DNA of 64,000 nt from DATBAT01 sp963824805 (GCA_963824805.1 CAWGQZ010000029.1:30604-94603), one strand, 5' to 3'. Positions 44,998 to 56,393 are shown, counted from the first letter of the stretch. The notes: a model not told the origin generated them from the letters alone. Numbers and translations: made by a program.

Positions 44998-46278
44998 TTG
45001 CCGACCCCATCGGTTCCCTCCAATCGGCGTAGAAAGATCTCTCCCCAGATGGCCACCATCTTGGGACTGATGGGCGTTTCCGTTTTCATCAACTACATCG
45101 ATCGCGGCAGCCTTTCTACTGCTGCTCCCATGCTGAAAGGGGAATTCGGCCTTTCCGCATCACAGCTGGGTGTTCTGTTGTCCGCATTCTTCATGACCTA
45201 TGCCTGCTTCCAGGTGGTCTCAGGCTGGCTGGTGGATCATTTCGACGTGAAGTGGGTAATGGCTGCGGGGTTTTTTCTTTGGTCGGCTGCGACCGCTGTG
45301 ACCGGGATGGTGAATGGGTTCGTGCTGCTGCTGATCGCACGGCTGGTCCTCGGAGCCGGGGAGTCGGTCGCCTATCCGTCCTATTCAAAGATACTGGCGC
45401 GTTATTTCCCCGAGGAACAGCGAGGCTTCGCCAATTCCGCAATTGTCGCGGGGCAGGCCGCAGGGCCGGGGTTCGGCATGTACGCCGGTGGCATGCTAAT
45501 GGCGATGTTCGGTTGGCGATGGTTCTTTCTGGCCATGGGAACGCTGAGCATGTTTTGGCTTTGGCCCTGGTTTCGGTTGATGCCGCGCAGCCGCAATACT
45601 GAGCCGTCGCACTTCTTGCCGTCACCGGGCATTCTCGAGATTTTGCAACAACGCTCGGCATGGGGCACTTGTGCCGGACTCTTCTGTACGAACTACTTGT
45701 CGTACTTTTTGATTACGTGGCTCCCCTTTTACCTTGTACATGAACGCCAGTTTGCTATGACCCAGATGGCGAAGATTACAGGGACGGCTTACATATCAGC
45801 GGCAATCGTTGGGACATTTTGCGGATGGCTTTCGGACCGCTGGATCGTGGCAGGAGGAACGCCCTCGAAAGTACGCAAGACTTTCACCGGCGGAGGCATG
45901 GCATTTGCCGCGGTTTTCCTTATTGGATGCGTAGCTTCGGGCACGAATCTTTCCATCCTGATGGTCGTACTGGCAACCGTTGGCTACGGAATTTGCTCCT
46001 CGAATGTGTGGGCCATCACCCAAACGTTGGCCGGGCCGCAGGCCGCGGGGCGATGGACGGGCGTGCAGAATTTCATGGGAAACCTGGCAGGAATGGTGGC
46101 GCCGGCACTGACAGGAAAGATCGTCGATCTTACCGGTGAGTTTTTCTGGCCCTTCCTAATCACCGCGGGGATGAGCCTCGTCGGTCTACTGTCCTGGACA
46201 GTTTTCGTTGGCCCGGTGCGGCAGGTGGCCTGGAAGGCGCGGGACGCCGTAACCGCGGTTGACCTGCTTGAAGGATAA
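44998..46278 (+). CDS. MFS transporter, anion:cation symporter family
   Basis: 426-aa inner-membrane protein with about twelve hydrophobic segments. NYIDRGSLSTAAPMLKGEFG (motif-like start of the ACS family), LVLGAGESVAYPSYSKILA and GQAAGPGFGMYAGG match hexuronate/galactonate-type carriers. TTG start at 44998; a basic N-terminal tail of about 15 residues precedes TM1. Probably imports sugar acids, by family only. Confidence 0.9.
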   Translation: MPTPSVPSNRRRKISPQMATILGLMGVSVFINYIDRGSLSTAAPMLKGEFGLSASQLGVLLSAFFMTYACFQVVSGWLVDHFDVKWVMAAGFFLWSAATAVTGMVNGFVLLLIARLVLGAGESVAYPSYSKILARYFPEEQRGFANSAIVAGQAAGPGFGMYAGGMLMAMFGWRWFFLAMGTLSMFWLWPWFRLMPRSRNTEPSHFLPSPGILEILQQRSAWGTCAGLFCTNYLSYFLITWLPFYLVHERQFAMTQMAKITGTAYISAAIVGTFCGWLSDRWIVAGGTPSKVRKTFTGGGMAFAAVFLIGCVASGTNLSILMVVLATVGYGICSSNVWAITQTLAGPQAAGRWTGVQNFMGNLAGMVAPALTGKIVDLTGEFFWPFLITAGMSLVGLLSWTVFVGPVRQVAWKARDAVTAVDLLEG

Positions 46279-46298
46279 TCGCCGCTTCGGCGGGTGCC

Positions 46299-46802
46299 TT
46301 ATATTTTTAACATCATCCATTCTTCATCAACATATCTGTCGCCAACCTTCAGCGCACGTGGTTCCAGCTGACACGAGGTGAATCCGAGGCCGGTGTAAAG
46401 TGCCTTCGCAGCCGGGCGGTCGCAGGAGACCGCAAGGGTGATCTGTTCCAGCCCAACTTGAGTCCGTGCGCGGCTGATGACTGCGGACATTAACGCCTGG
46501 GCAACACCTTTGCGCCGAAAATCAGGTTTGACATACACGCCCCAGATGACGCCCCGGTGACGGGTTTTCTCTTCCATTCGACGGTAGAAACCAGTCACAG
46601 CGACTAACTGGCCGGCGAGGAAGACTCCCATGGCAAAATTCTCATCTTGCCCTGATCCCAGGCGTTCGGCGATCGACTCGATCGATTTCGCGCGGTGCTC
46701 GGTAACCGATTCGGTAAAGGCGAGCGGCTCGTTCTCCAGTGCTTCCAGCCGAAGATGCCAAAACGCATCCGCATCGACACGAGTGAGGTTCCGAATATCC
46801 AT
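46299..46802 (-). CDS. GNAT-family N-acetyltransferase
   Basis: 167 aa with the acetyl-CoA loop RRKGVAQALM (motif A) after WGVYVKPDF, and a C-terminal AKALYTGLGFTSCQLEPRALK. Substrate unknown. Converges with the MFS gene, with a small GC hairpin (46281-46293) in between. Confidence 0.9.
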   Translation of the reverse strand: MDIRNLTRVDADAFWHLRLEALENEPLAFTESVTEHRAKSIESIAERLGSGQDENFAMGVFLAGQLVAVTGFYRRMEEKTRHRGVIWGVYVKPDFRRKGVAQALMSAVISRARTQVGLEQITLAVSCDRPAAKALYTGLGFTSCQLEPRALKVGDRYVDEEWMMLKI

Positions 46803-46836
46803 GCTCTATTGTAGGGGCGACATGGGTACGAGCAAA

Positions 46837-47185
46837 TCAGGCCCGGCTAAACATGGCCGTGGAAACGAAGTGAGTGATGATCGCCGCACAGGTTGTCCCT
46901 ACCAACAGCAACAGCCAACGGAAATTCCGCCAAAGTTCGATGAAATCCCGACGCTTGAACGAAAATGTCGGGGAGATACGCGGTGCAGTAGAGAATATTG
47001 GCCACTACGGCGAGCAGAAACAGCGCCAGGCAGAAATTGATCGAGAGAACCTGTTTGGAGGCCGGGTAAGCGGCCACAAAATGCAAAACCACCACGCCGG
47101 TCAGAACCAGGTTGTAAGCGATCCGCCAACGCTCCCAGAAGCGGATCGCGTTGCTGGCTTTTTCGCGAAGATCCACCGGGTTCAT
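46837..47185 (-). CDS. Small membrane protein (one frameshift)
   Basis: From 47185: MNPVDLREKASNAIRFWERW, TM1 (LVLTGVVVLHFVAA), TM2 (INFCLALFLLAVVANILY) and AYLPDIF. From 46960 the initial frame becomes unlike the rest, while the next frame gives FKRRDFIELWRNFRWLLLLV and GTTCAAIITHFVSTAMFSRA, a third TM, ending at 46837. One extra base at about 46960 accounts for this; restored length about 115 aa. No named family. Confidence 0.65.
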
Positions 47186-47233
47186 GGCTGAAAAGTTTTC
47201 TCCCGTCTGTGTATTGAGACATGCCCATAACCT

Positions 47234-47707
47234 TCAGGAATACTTCCGGGTCGCCAGAGCAATCGGCAATCCCACGCAGAACATGTGGGTTAGCAGGCTC
47301 AGAATCAGCCCGGTTAAGGTGAAGGGTGCCTTGCTCTTGGGCAGAGCTGAAAGAGGCACCACAATCCAGGTCATCACCATGTAGACTGCGATGCCGTAAA
47401 ACAGTCCCCATATCACGGCCCGCTGGTAAAGGAATGCAATCTTGCGGCTGGCCGCGTAATAGACGGCGGCAGCAGACAAGGCAATCGAGAAGTGGAGGGC
47501 AAGACCCAGAGCTGCGGTAGCCACTCCTCCTTGGAAGGCCCTCGGACCGAGTAACCCCCCGGCAATACCGCGCAGAATTCTGAGTGGATGGCCCCAGCGA
47601 ATGAAGGCTACCGTGATGTCGAGAGTTCCAGCGACGAGACCGCCCCATAGAATTGCAGGCAGGGCCCGCCCTCTTTCAACCGGAAGCGCTGTGGTTGCGG
47701 TGCTCAC
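47234..47707 (-). CDS. Integral membrane protein, 157 aa, function unknown
   Basis: Four hydrophobic segments: ILWGGLVAGTLDITVAFI, AALGLALHFSIALSAAAVYY, VIWGLFYGIAVYMVMTWI and TGLILSLLTHMFCVGLPIAL. Charged ends are few; the N-terminus is a short soluble tail. Same strand as and 48 bases from the small membrane protein, so the two may be co-transcribed. Confidence 0.75.
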   Translation of the reverse strand: MSTATTALPVERGRALPAILWGGLVAGTLDITVAFIRWGHPLRILRGIAGGLLGPRAFQGGVATAALGLALHFSIALSAAAVYYAASRKIAFLYQRAVIWGLFYGIAVYMVMTWIVVPLSALPKSKAPFTLTGLILSLLTHMFCVGLPIALATRKYS

Positions 47708-47783
47708 GACGTCCTCAAAAGACGCCGGCCATCATCTCACTAATGGGTCCGGGCGGCAACGGGCCGGATGATTTTAGTGGGAG

Positions 47784-48527
47784 TTATTTCAGCGCTTCAA
47801 GCTTCTGGGTGGCAAGTTGGGAAGCCTCGCCGGTGGGATTCTGCTTCTGTACTTCCTGATAGACTCGCTTGGCTTCCAGCGGCTGATTGTCTGCCTGGTA
47901 GGTAGTCGCCAATTCCAGTTGCGCCGTCGCCCTGCTAACCGTGCGCGTGGGCTTGTCGACGATCTTCTTATACAGCTCAATGGCGTCCTTGTTTCGATTC
48001 TCACGACGGTAAACCGAAGCCAGGGCAAAATTCGCCAATGCTGCCAGTTCCTCATTGTGAGAGGAACCTAATTCCTTCAATTCGCGTTCGGCGGTTGTGT
48101 TGTCACCTAAGTCAACTGAGGTTAACCCTATGAAATAGTGGGCCATATCGGCAGAACGGGTATGAGGGTACTGGCTAACGATCTCCTGCAGTTGTTTTCG
48201 GGCCGCAGTCGCGCGCTCCTTAGAGGAGGCAAAACTGGGTACTTCCGCCTGGGCGGGCGTACCGGCAGGGCGAATCGGTGTATCGAGTGTGCGCAGTGCC
48301 TGGCTTAGCCCCAGGCTAGCTTGCTGGTCCTGCCGATTCAGGTAGTACCAGCCACCTATCACAGCTGCCACTACTACAACCAGGATGCCAGCCGCGAGGA
48401 TGAGCTTGGACTGGTGCTCCTGCGTCCAATGGACTGTGTTTTCGGCCACCCGGATGGTGGTCTTGCTGAACTTATCTTCTTTCAGTTGATGACGGGCTTG
48501 AGCGCGCACAGATATCCCTTCTGCCAA
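47784..48527 (-). CDS. Membrane-anchored TPR protein, YfgM-like
   Basis: 247 aa: a soluble N-terminal 40 residues, one TM helix (LILAAGILVVVVAAVIGGWYY), then a periplasmic helical part with tetratricopeptide-type pairs (AADMAHYFIGLTSVDLG-like, ALANFALASVYRRENRNKDA, AQLELATTYQADNQPLEAKR). YfgM-type proteins sit at the Sec translocon and aid periplasmic folding; the match is by architecture only. Confidence 0.78.
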   Translation of the reverse strand: MAEGISVRAQARHQLKEDKFSKTTIRVAENTVHWTQEHQSKLILAAGILVVVVAAVIGGWYYLNRQDQQASLGLSQALRTLDTPIRPAGTPAQAEVPSFASSKERATAARKQLQEIVSQYPHTRSADMAHYFIGLTSVDLGDNTTAERELKELGSSHNEELAALANFALASVYRRENRNKDAIELYKKIVDKPTRTVSRATAQLELATTYQADNQPLEAKRVYQEVQKQNPTGEASQLATQKLEALK

Positions 48528-48725
48528 TAACGTGGGGTTGACCGTCTCTCAGTCTAACAGGCTGAAAATGCGGGGTCAAAGCAGGTTAACCTCGTCACTG
48601 CAAACGGTTCGAGGTAGATGGTGCGAAAAATCCCAGCCTTGGTCGCGCCAAAGAACGGCGCAACTGGAACGGGCCAGCCGAGGGGTTCGACATAGGTTTG
48701 TCTCGAAATTTCAGGGTAGGATATC

Positions 48726-49949
48726 TTGACCACCACGAAGGTATGGCAACAACTCATGCAAGATTCACCGATCCCTTTCTTTCGTCTGAAATCCATCTCC
48801 CTGCGCATTGCGACTGGGCTTTTGCTGTTGGGCAATTTCTCCGCCGCAAGTCCGGCGTCGGACCAGAAAGTGCATAGTTATATCGCCTATGTTGGGACCT
48901 ATCAGGAGCGGGGCAGCAAGGGAATCTATGCCTACCGTTTCGATTCGAGCAATGGCCGGCTTTCGACGATCGGTTTGCAGGCAGAAGCAAGTAACCCTGC
49001 TTTCCTAAGACTGGCGCCCAAGCGCAACATCTTGTATTCCGTCAATGAAATTGACAACTATCAGGGGCAGCACAGCGGCGCCATCTCTGCTTATCGCGCC
49101 GACGCGAAAACCGGAGCCCTCACCCTTCTTAATCAGGTTAGTTCGGTTGGCGCAGGGCCTTGTTATCTATCGCTGGACAAGACCGGAAAGTTCTTGCTGG
49201 CGGCAAACTATGAAGGCGGTAGCGTCGCCGCGATTGCGTTGCTTCCCGACGGAAAGCTGGGGGAGGCATCATCCTCGGTTCAGCATCACGGCTCCAGCGT
49301 TCACCCCGACCGGCAAAAGGGACCGCACGCCCACTTTATCGAGACGACTTTCGATAACCGATTCGCGCTGGTTGCTGACCTGGGATTGGATCAGCTTCTG
49401 GTTTACAAATTCGACTCCAGCAAAGGTTCCCTGATTCCCGCCCCCACGCCTTTTGCCAAGCTCCGAAGCGGCTCAGGGCCGCGTCACTTCGTATTTCATC
49501 CCAACCATCGTTATCTCTATCTGGTGAACGAAATAACTTCCTCGGTCACAGCATTCTCTTATGATGCGAAAACCGGCAGGTTACAGGAAAAGCAGACGGT
49601 CTCCTCTTTGCCAAAGGATTTCAAGGGGCACAGCGATGCCTCGGAAGTTCATATGGACGCTGCGGGCAGGTTTGTCTATGTCTCCAACCGCGGGCCCGAC
49701 ACGATTGCGCTATTTCGAATCAATCCCGCCAACGGCACACTCGAAATGGTGGAGACAGTGTCCAGTGGCGGGAAGCGGCCACGCTGTTTTGCCATTGATC
49801 CCAGCGGTAAGTTTCTGCTGGCGGCGAACCAGGATTCGGACAACATCGTTACCTTTCGAATTGATCCCAAATCCGGGCGATTGACCAAGGTCGAGGAAAC
49901 GGGGGGAGTGATCTCTCCGGTTAGCCTGGCGTTTCTCGAGGCTAAATAA
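48726..49949 (+). CDS. Beta-propeller lactonase (6-phosphogluconolactonase-like)
   Basis: About 400 aa: a signal segment (LRIATGLLLLGNFSAASPAS) and a seven-bladed propeller marked by YVGTYQERGSKGIYAYRF, NRFALVADLGLDQLLVYKF and GRFVYVSNRGPDTIALFRI. YbhE-type enzymes hydrolyse 6-phosphogluconolactone; an exported copy may act on other lactones. TTG start at 48726, or ATG at 48756 nearer the signal peptide. Confidence 0.86.
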   Translation: MTTTKVWQQLMQDSPIPFFRLKSISLRIATGLLLLGNFSAASPASDQKVHSYIAYVGTYQERGSKGIYAYRFDSSNGRLSTIGLQAEASNPAFLRLAPKRNILYSVNEIDNYQGQHSGAISAYRADAKTGALTLLNQVSSVGAGPCYLSLDKTGKFLLAANYEGGSVAAIALLPDGKLGEASSSVQHHGSSVHPDRQKGPHAHFIETTFDNRFALVADLGLDQLLVYKFDSSKGSLIPAPTPFAKLRSGSGPRHFVFHPNHRYLYLVNEITSSVTAFSYDAKTGRLQEKQTVSSLPKDFKGHSDASEVHMDAAGRFVYVSNRGPDTIALFRINPANGTLEMVETVSSGGKRPRCFAIDPSGKFLLAANQDSDNIVTFRIDPKSGRLTKVEETGGVISPVSLAFLEAK

Positions 49950-49958
49950 ACTGCGCTG

Positions 49959-50795
49959 CTATCTCACCATGGGCTGGCATTGCGGACACCAAAATGTGGT
50001 TCGTGCGTCCGGGTTCTGTTTACGCGATTCGATTGTCGTGCCGCAGCGTCGGCATGGGTCGTTTCTCCGCCCGTAAACCCATAATCGCTCTTCGCGATTG
50101 GAGCGCCCGGTGGTCCGGCGTAATCCGGTGTAGGTCACCATTTGACTACCGGATGTTTCGGTCACATTTTGTTGCAGAAATTTTCTCGCAGTCGCGACTA
50201 GACAAGCCAGTTCCTCGATGCTCAATTCTTCAATCCTCCGGAACGGATTAACGCCGCAAGCGAAACAAACCTCCGACTTGTAGACATTTCCTAAGCCAGC
50301 CAGGATGGATTGCGCCAGCAAGGCTGCTCCTACCTCAACTTCGCCTCTCGCCCGCAGACTTACGATGGACGTGCCGGCATCGAAGTTTTCAGCCAGCACA
50401 TCCTGTCCCAAGTGGCGATACCCGGCGCGACGCCGGAGCGTGTCCGCGGTATGGAACTCTGCGACCGGGATTTTGAAGCCGACCGCCCAGATATCTTTCG
50501 TCTTGACCACAATCCGCATGTCATTGCGCGGCCGCTGCCAGGTTTCGTCGGGCCGGTAGATATGCCAGCTTCCGCTCATTAACATGTGCGTCAGCAAGAT
50601 CAGGTCGCCGGAGAAGTTCATACGAAGCCACTTCCCTTGAGCCGACACTTGCTCCACGGTTCGCCCCACTACCCCGGCATCGAATTCGACCCGAGTGAGC
50701 TTGGGAAAGACGCTTTCGAATCCGGTGACGATATTTCCCGCGAGCGCCCGATTCAAAGTTCGCGCCGCCCTGAAGATGGTGTCGCCTTCCGGCAT
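49959..50795 (-). CDS. nei: Fpg/Nei-family DNA glycosylase (endonuclease VIII type)
   Basis: 278-aa base-excision repair enzyme. The mature N-terminus PEGDTIFRAA supplies catalytic Pro and Glu; the helix-two-turn-helix block LAQSILAGLGNVYKSEVCF is present; the C-terminal zinc finger is CRRCG...WCPQCQ. The MPEGDTIFR start fits Nei rather than Fpg (PELPEVE). Its start codon overlaps the lhr stop, suggesting a DNA-repair operon. Confidence 0.93.
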   Translation of the reverse strand: MPEGDTIFRAARTLNRALAGNIVTGFESVFPKLTRVEFDAGVVGRTVEQVSAQGKWLRMNFSGDLILLTHMLMSGSWHIYRPDETWQRPRNDMRIVVKTKDIWAVGFKIPVAEFHTADTLRRRAGYRHLGQDVLAENFDAGTSIVSLRARGEVEVGAALLAQSILAGLGNVYKSEVCFACGVNPFRRIEELSIEELACLVATARKFLQQNVTETSGSQMVTYTGLRRTTGRSNREERLWVYGRRNDPCRRCGTTIESRKQNPDARTTFWCPQCQPMVR

Positions 50796-53700
50796 CAGGC
50801 AGACTCCGTTGCCTCAGAGTCGTTGTCGTCAGTTTCGAGATCGCCTTCGTCTGATGTTTGCTCCTCATTCGGAAGAGCGATCCGACTAACCCGGCGCATC
50901 TGGAAACCAAGACTCGTGTTCACGAAGCCGGATTCCTCCAGGAAACGTGCGAGAAAGTGCTCGCGAGCGGGAGCGTAATTGACGGTGCCGATCAGCAGCC
51001 CGGATTTTCGGCCCTGACGGCGAATGGCAACCTCGGCCAGTTTCTTTGCCAGCTCGCGAGCGAAGTGGGTGCGCTCGGGCTCCGAGTCTGGCAGAAAAAT
51101 CTGGAGATCCGGATTCTTGCGGCGGAAAAAGCCGGTAAGACTTCCGTTGATCAGAATTACGCCGGCTCCGCTGGTACGCGACATGGAATGCGAGGCCAGC
51201 GTCCCGACATCCGCCGGTGACGCGTCAGTGGGTGAATCGCCGTCGCGTCGCGGCCAGGGCAGGACGGCGCCATACAGATTCGCGGGATCGGTTGCCGCCA
51301 AAAACAATGCCTCCGGCGTGGATGGTTCTGTCCGAAGACTGCGAAGCATGTCGATCGCCGAAGGCATCGCGAATTGCGCCGCGCCCAGCCCGGCGACAAA
51401 CATTCCACGCCGCATCCAACCGCCATCCTCCATGGTTTTAAGCGCGGGATAAATGGTGGGAAAACCCCGCGGCACATTCTCCGCTATGGCCGTCTCGCGC
51501 AATACAATGCCGTAACGCACCAGCAACTGCTGCGCAACGTTGGCACTCCACTGAGTGACGGTAATGGGTTCGGTCAGGCGTTCGCGGACCAGCGACCATC
51601 GTCCTTGGATTGGACCACTACCTGATCGTGACCGCAATCGGCGGAGAAAGTCAGCCGAGCCTGGTGGGACGCCGTCAAAATTGCCGCGCCGGTCATTTTT
51701 TGCTTCACGTTGGTGCAAAAGGTCGCGAACTGGATTGAAGGTATCGTTTGTAATCCGGCCGCACCACACCAGTTCCCATAACGCGTCTCGAGTTTCTCCC
51801 GGAAATCCGCCGCCTGTGCCGGCATTGATTGGAGCAAAAAAAGAGGCGCCATTCTCGGCCAGAAACTCCACAATGCGCGCCGCCCGCTCAGAAAGCGCCG
51901 CGCCCTCCCCGCGAAGTTCCTCGGGCGGAAAAAGCAGTGGAAGCGATTCGCTGAGATATAGCGCCACGCGCCCATCACGGACGCCGACCTGTTCGACACC
52001 CACCCACACCACTTCGCCCGCGGCCATGACTGCATCGAGATCGCCGGGACGATAGTTGGCAATACGTGCCGGCAAAATCTCCCGTTCCAGTTCGGAAGCC
52101 AGCAAAGCCGCCCCTTGCAAGTTCTCGACGGTGTCAAGCAATGATTCCAGCCCGCGACGGCGGACACTGACCCCCTGCCAGCGCGCCGTCAATCGCGCGA
52201 ATGTTCGCTGCTCCACTGGTTCTATTTCCCGGCGCAGGCGCGCCAGGCTTTTTCGGCGAATCTGCTGCATTACGTCGGGGTCACACCATTCACGATGCAC
52301 TCCCCCCGGACGGAACTCTCCTTCAAGGAGCTTGCCGAGTCCACGCAATCCATGGAGACCCGTATCCACTGCGGTGGCGGGCAATCCATATCGCGCCGAG
52401 ATATCGGCTGTGGTGAAGGGGCCGTGGGTACGCGCATAGCGGCGCAATAATTCGCGCAAGGGGTTTTCGCTTTCGGCGACAAATACTTCTGCAAGTCCCG
52501 GAGGCAGTGGAGTGCCCAGCGTGTCCCGATAACGTGACGCATATTCCACAGGAATAAAGCGTGTTTCACCGGCGATGCGCACCCGGACAGCGCGGCGAGC
52601 CTTCACGAGATCAGTAATCGTCGAGGCGACTTCCTCGTTCTCGCTGCGAACCCGTATTTCCGGTTCGGAAAGATCGCCCAGTTTCAAGAGCAGATCGTGG
52701 ACACCGTCGACGTGGCGGGCGTGGTAATCGGGCTCAAGAAATTGCAACCGTGTTTCCACTTCGTCGAGGGTCGTGGAATCGAGGAGTTCGCGAAAATCGG
52801 TATCCCCTAACAATTCTTCCAATTGCGACTGGTCGATGGAAAGCGCCTGTGCCCGGCGTTCCGCGAGAGGTGCATCGCCGTCATAGATGTAATTTGCTAC
52901 GTACGAAAAGAGGAGGGACGCGGCAAAAGGCGAGGGGTGGTCCGATTCGATGCTGGTGACGCGGATTGAGCCCCGCTGAATTCCGGAGAGAATATTTTCA
53001 ACCGCCGGCAAATCGAAAACGTCCCGGATACATTCACGGTAAGTCTCAAGCAGAATTGGAAACGATGAAAATCGGGACGCCACTGCAAGCAAATCGGCGG
53101 CGCGTTTGCGTTGCTGCCAAAGTGGCGCCCGCATCCCCGGGCGGCGTCTTGGTAAAAGCAAAGCACGGCCGGCCGCTTCGCGAAATTTCGCGGCAAACAG
53201 CGAGGTGCTGCCTACCTGGCGCAGAACTAAGTTTCTAAAATCCGCCGGGGACGGCAGCAAATCTTCTGTGCGAATCGTTTCTTCACTCTCCGGTATACGC
53301 AAGACGAACCCATCGTTTGACCACATGGACTCGACTTCCACCCCGCATTCCGCACGCAGTTTGGAGGTTACAGCCATGCACCAAGGCGCGTGAACGGAGC
53401 TGCCAAACGGAGTAAGAACACATACTCTCCGGTCACCCAACTCGTCCCGGCAAACTTCAATCAGGACATCTTCATCGCTGGGAATGCGACCGGTTGCGGC
53501 GACCTGATCCTCGAGATATTTAAGAAGATTTTCGGCCGCGGCAGCGTCGAGGCTGTGCTCTTCGACTAATTTGGTAAACGCCACTGGCCGTGGCAGCCGC
53601 AATAGATCGCGGCTCATTTCGCCGATTCTACGGCCGAACTCCGCCGGACGGGCTGCGCTGTCCCCATGCCAGAACGGCATTTTGCCAGGTTCGCCGGGAG

Positions 53701-55577
53701 CAGGCGAAACCATCACCTGGTTGTGCGATATTTCTTCAATCCGCCACGTCGATGCGCCGAGAACAATGGTGTCGCCATTGCGACTTTCGAACACCATCTC
53801 TTCGTCGAGTTCACCGACGCGCGCGCCTTTGGCGCCCCCGGCGAGAAATACCCCATAGAGTCCCCGGTCAGGAATTGTGCCCCCGTTAATAATGGCTACG
53901 CGACGCGACCCTTGGCGCGGGGTCAGCGTGTTGGCGACGCGGTCCCAGGTGATGCGGGGCCGCAGTTCGGCAAATTCGTCGGAAGGATAACGGCCGGAAA
54001 GCATGTCGAGCACGCTCTCAAAGACTGAACGCGTGAGCGCGGCGTAGGGAGCCGCAGAGCGAATCACGTTAAAGAGGTCTTCGACGGTCCAATCATCAAG
54101 CGCAACCATCGCCACGACCTGCTGGGCGAGCACATCGAGCGGGTTTCTGGGATAGTGGACAGCCTCCACTTGCCCCTGATACATGGCTCGGGTTATGGCA
54201 GCGCACGCGACCAGGTCGCCACGATATTTGGGGAAAATCACGGCATTGCTGGTTGCCCCCACGTGGTGGCTGGCACGTCCTACGCGCTGCATGCCGCTCG
54301 CGACCGACGGCGGAGACTCGATCTGTATCACCAGATCCACCGCGCCCATATCGATGCCGAGTTCAAGCGAAGAGGTGGCAACGATGCCGCGCAGGGTGCC
54401 GAGCTTCAGGCGATCTTCAATTTCCTTGCGCTGCCCGACCGCAACGCTCCCGTGATGAGCGCGGACAAGTGATTCGCCAGCCAGTTCATTCATTGCGCCG
54501 GAAATCCGTTCTGCCAGTCGCCGGCTGTTGACGAAAATCAAGGTTGATTGATGGCGTACGAACCAGTTCCACCAGTTTTGGGTGGATGGCACTCCATATC
54601 GAGTTGCGCACCGGCCCTTGCGACGCGGGTCCGCTGGGGAGAGTGTCCAGATCATCGAGGCGCGCCATGTCTTCCACCGGGACTTCGACGCGAAGCTCAA
54701 GGCGTTTGGGTGCGCTTGCGTCAACCACGGTAACGGAGCGATAGACGGGCACAAATACACTGGTTTCAAATTCGGAGAGAGCCTCTGCGGGGATATCGGC
54801 TGCTTCTGCAGCCTTCTCGGATTTTTGTGGCTTTACCGACGCGCTCTTCCGCGGAGTCTCAGCGCCTCCCAGAAAGCGAGCGACTTCTTCCAGCGGCCGC
54901 TGCGTAGCAGAAAGTCCAATCCGTTGAAGGTTCCGACCGGCAAGACGTTCTAGGCGCTCCAGTGAAAGGGCTAGATGCGATCCCCGCTTGGTGGGAACGA
55001 TGGAATGAATTTCATCAGTGACCACAACCTCGATGGAACGCAACACCTCGCGAGCGTTAGAGGTGAGCAGGAGATAGAGGGATTCCGGAGTTGTGATCAG
55101 AATGTCGGCGGGATTGCGCGCAAACCGGGCCCGTTCGGCTGCCGACGTATCTCCGGTACGAATAGAAATGGATGGCGTGTGAAAAGTACATCTCAATCGC
55201 TGGGCAGCTTGTCCAATACCTACCAGCGGCGCGCGCAGGTTGCGTTCGACGTCGACCGCCAACGCTTTTATCGGCGAAATGTACAGAACCCGGCAACGCT
55301 TCATGTTGTCTGGAGCAGGCGTAAACATGATGCGATTGATGCACCACAAGAACGCCGCCAGGGTCTTGCCAGTCCCGGTTGGCGCGAGGATGAGGGTAGA
55401 CTCGCCACGAGCAATCGCCGGCCATCCGGCAACTTGAGGAGCAGTGGGCGAATGAAAGACGTCCTCAAACCAGGTTCGTACGGCAGGGTGGAAGATTTCC
55501 AACGGTGACGTCGGCGTCGCCTCTTTGATGTCGATTTTTCTGGGTTTTGTCACGCAAGCTTTAGATGCGCGGCACAC
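50795..55577 (-). CDS. lhr: Large Lhr-type ATP-dependent helicase (one frameshift)
   Basis: Superfamily 2 3'-5' helicase. The N-terminal piece has Walker A (APTGTGKTLAAF), DEIH (VVTDEIHSIVP) and an SAT-like LSATQRP. At the GG 54554-54555 the frame shifts: HPKLVELVRT continues as HQSTLIFVNSRRLAER, then IVATSSLELGIDMG and QRVGRASH (motifs V and VI), the winged-helix and long C-terminal domains to 50795. Restored length is about 1590 aa, like the long bacterial Lhr. Linked to DNA repair; nei follows. Confidence 0.92.
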
Positions 55578-55934
55578 GTTGAACGATAGAGTTTGCTATG
55601 CCGTCGGCACCGACTTGATGCTGCTTCTCGCCTCCGGCAACCAATTCACAGGGAGATTTGACGACGTCCAGTAATGAGGCTGGCTGGCAAATTCCCTGGG
55701 TGCCGTTGACGTATTTCTTAAATACCGCAGTCGAAAGCGAGACACGTAAGAGTGCCGCACGCTCGAGGCTTAGCGTTAGGGTGAATCCGGAGATAGTAAA
55801 GCTATTTAAATGGCCACCGCCACCGCAATAATTGATTTGTCATACTGAGCGGAGTCGAATTGGCGTGCGATTCAACTGGTAGGAGAGAGCAGGCTGACCT
55901 GGCAGACCTCAATAATGAAGTGCCGGCATCCTCT
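55578..55934. other. Interval with a start-less open frame, no supported gene
   Basis: The minus strand is open for 93 codons (55561-55839) with protein-like content (TLTLSLERAALLRVSLSTAV, GTQGICQPASLLDVV) but has no ATG, GTG or TTG start. It could be a gene remnant. The sequence TCATACTGAGCGGAGTCGA at 55840-55858 resembles a dispersed intergenic repeat type. Confidence 0.35.
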
Positions 55935-56262
55935 TCGCATCGGCGCCCCCGTCTGTTTACGGTTCGGGAAAAGAATGTGTTGGAGCTGCAGAACAATCTG
56001 AACGCCCGATGGGAGACATGCACCCCTGACTTGGCAAAGAGCTTCTCAGCCGTTGCCTACTTTTTCGGCAAGGAACTCTACCACCGGTTAGGCGTTCCCT
56101 TCGGCCTCATCCACATTGTGACCGGGAACTTCCGCCGAGGATTGGGCCACCCCGGAATCACTACGCGCCGATCCAGTATTGACGCCTATCTTGCAACGTT
56201 GGGCATCTACTTCCGCGGAATCCAAGGCACTGGCCGCACCCCCGGCTGAGATGTCGAAATGA
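55935..56262 (+). pseudogene. Sialate O-acetylesterase-like gene remnant
   Basis: An internal fragment of an SGNH/SASA-domain esterase: ARWETCTPDLAKSFSAVAYF and GKELYHRLGVPFGLIH in one frame, then, after a frame change near 56125, AEDWATPESLRADPVLTPIL and QRWASTSAESKALAAPPAEM in another, stopping at 56262. Full family members are 500 aa or longer; the N-terminal GDS catalytic block and the C-terminal His block are absent. A relic with no likely product. Confidence 0.65.
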
Positions 56263-56393
56263 CTCTTTCTTTCTGATGCGCTAAAAGTGTGTGCCCGGCA
56301 TTGGACAGAAATTCCCCACCCCGAACGAAATATTGTGGACTTCCCATCGTGCCCCGGCTTCCCTTTAGTTAGCATGGGGAGCCAGGAGTTCCC

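Noticed and set aside
46899..47648. Minus-strand open frame of 249 codons
   Set aside because: It crosses two membrane-protein genes in another frame, is rich in Arg/Ser/Gly and has no hydrophobic pattern of its own.
55561..55839. Start-less 93-codon minus-strand frame upstream of lhr
   Set aside because: Protein-like but without a usable start codon or recognised family; noted in the interval entry only.
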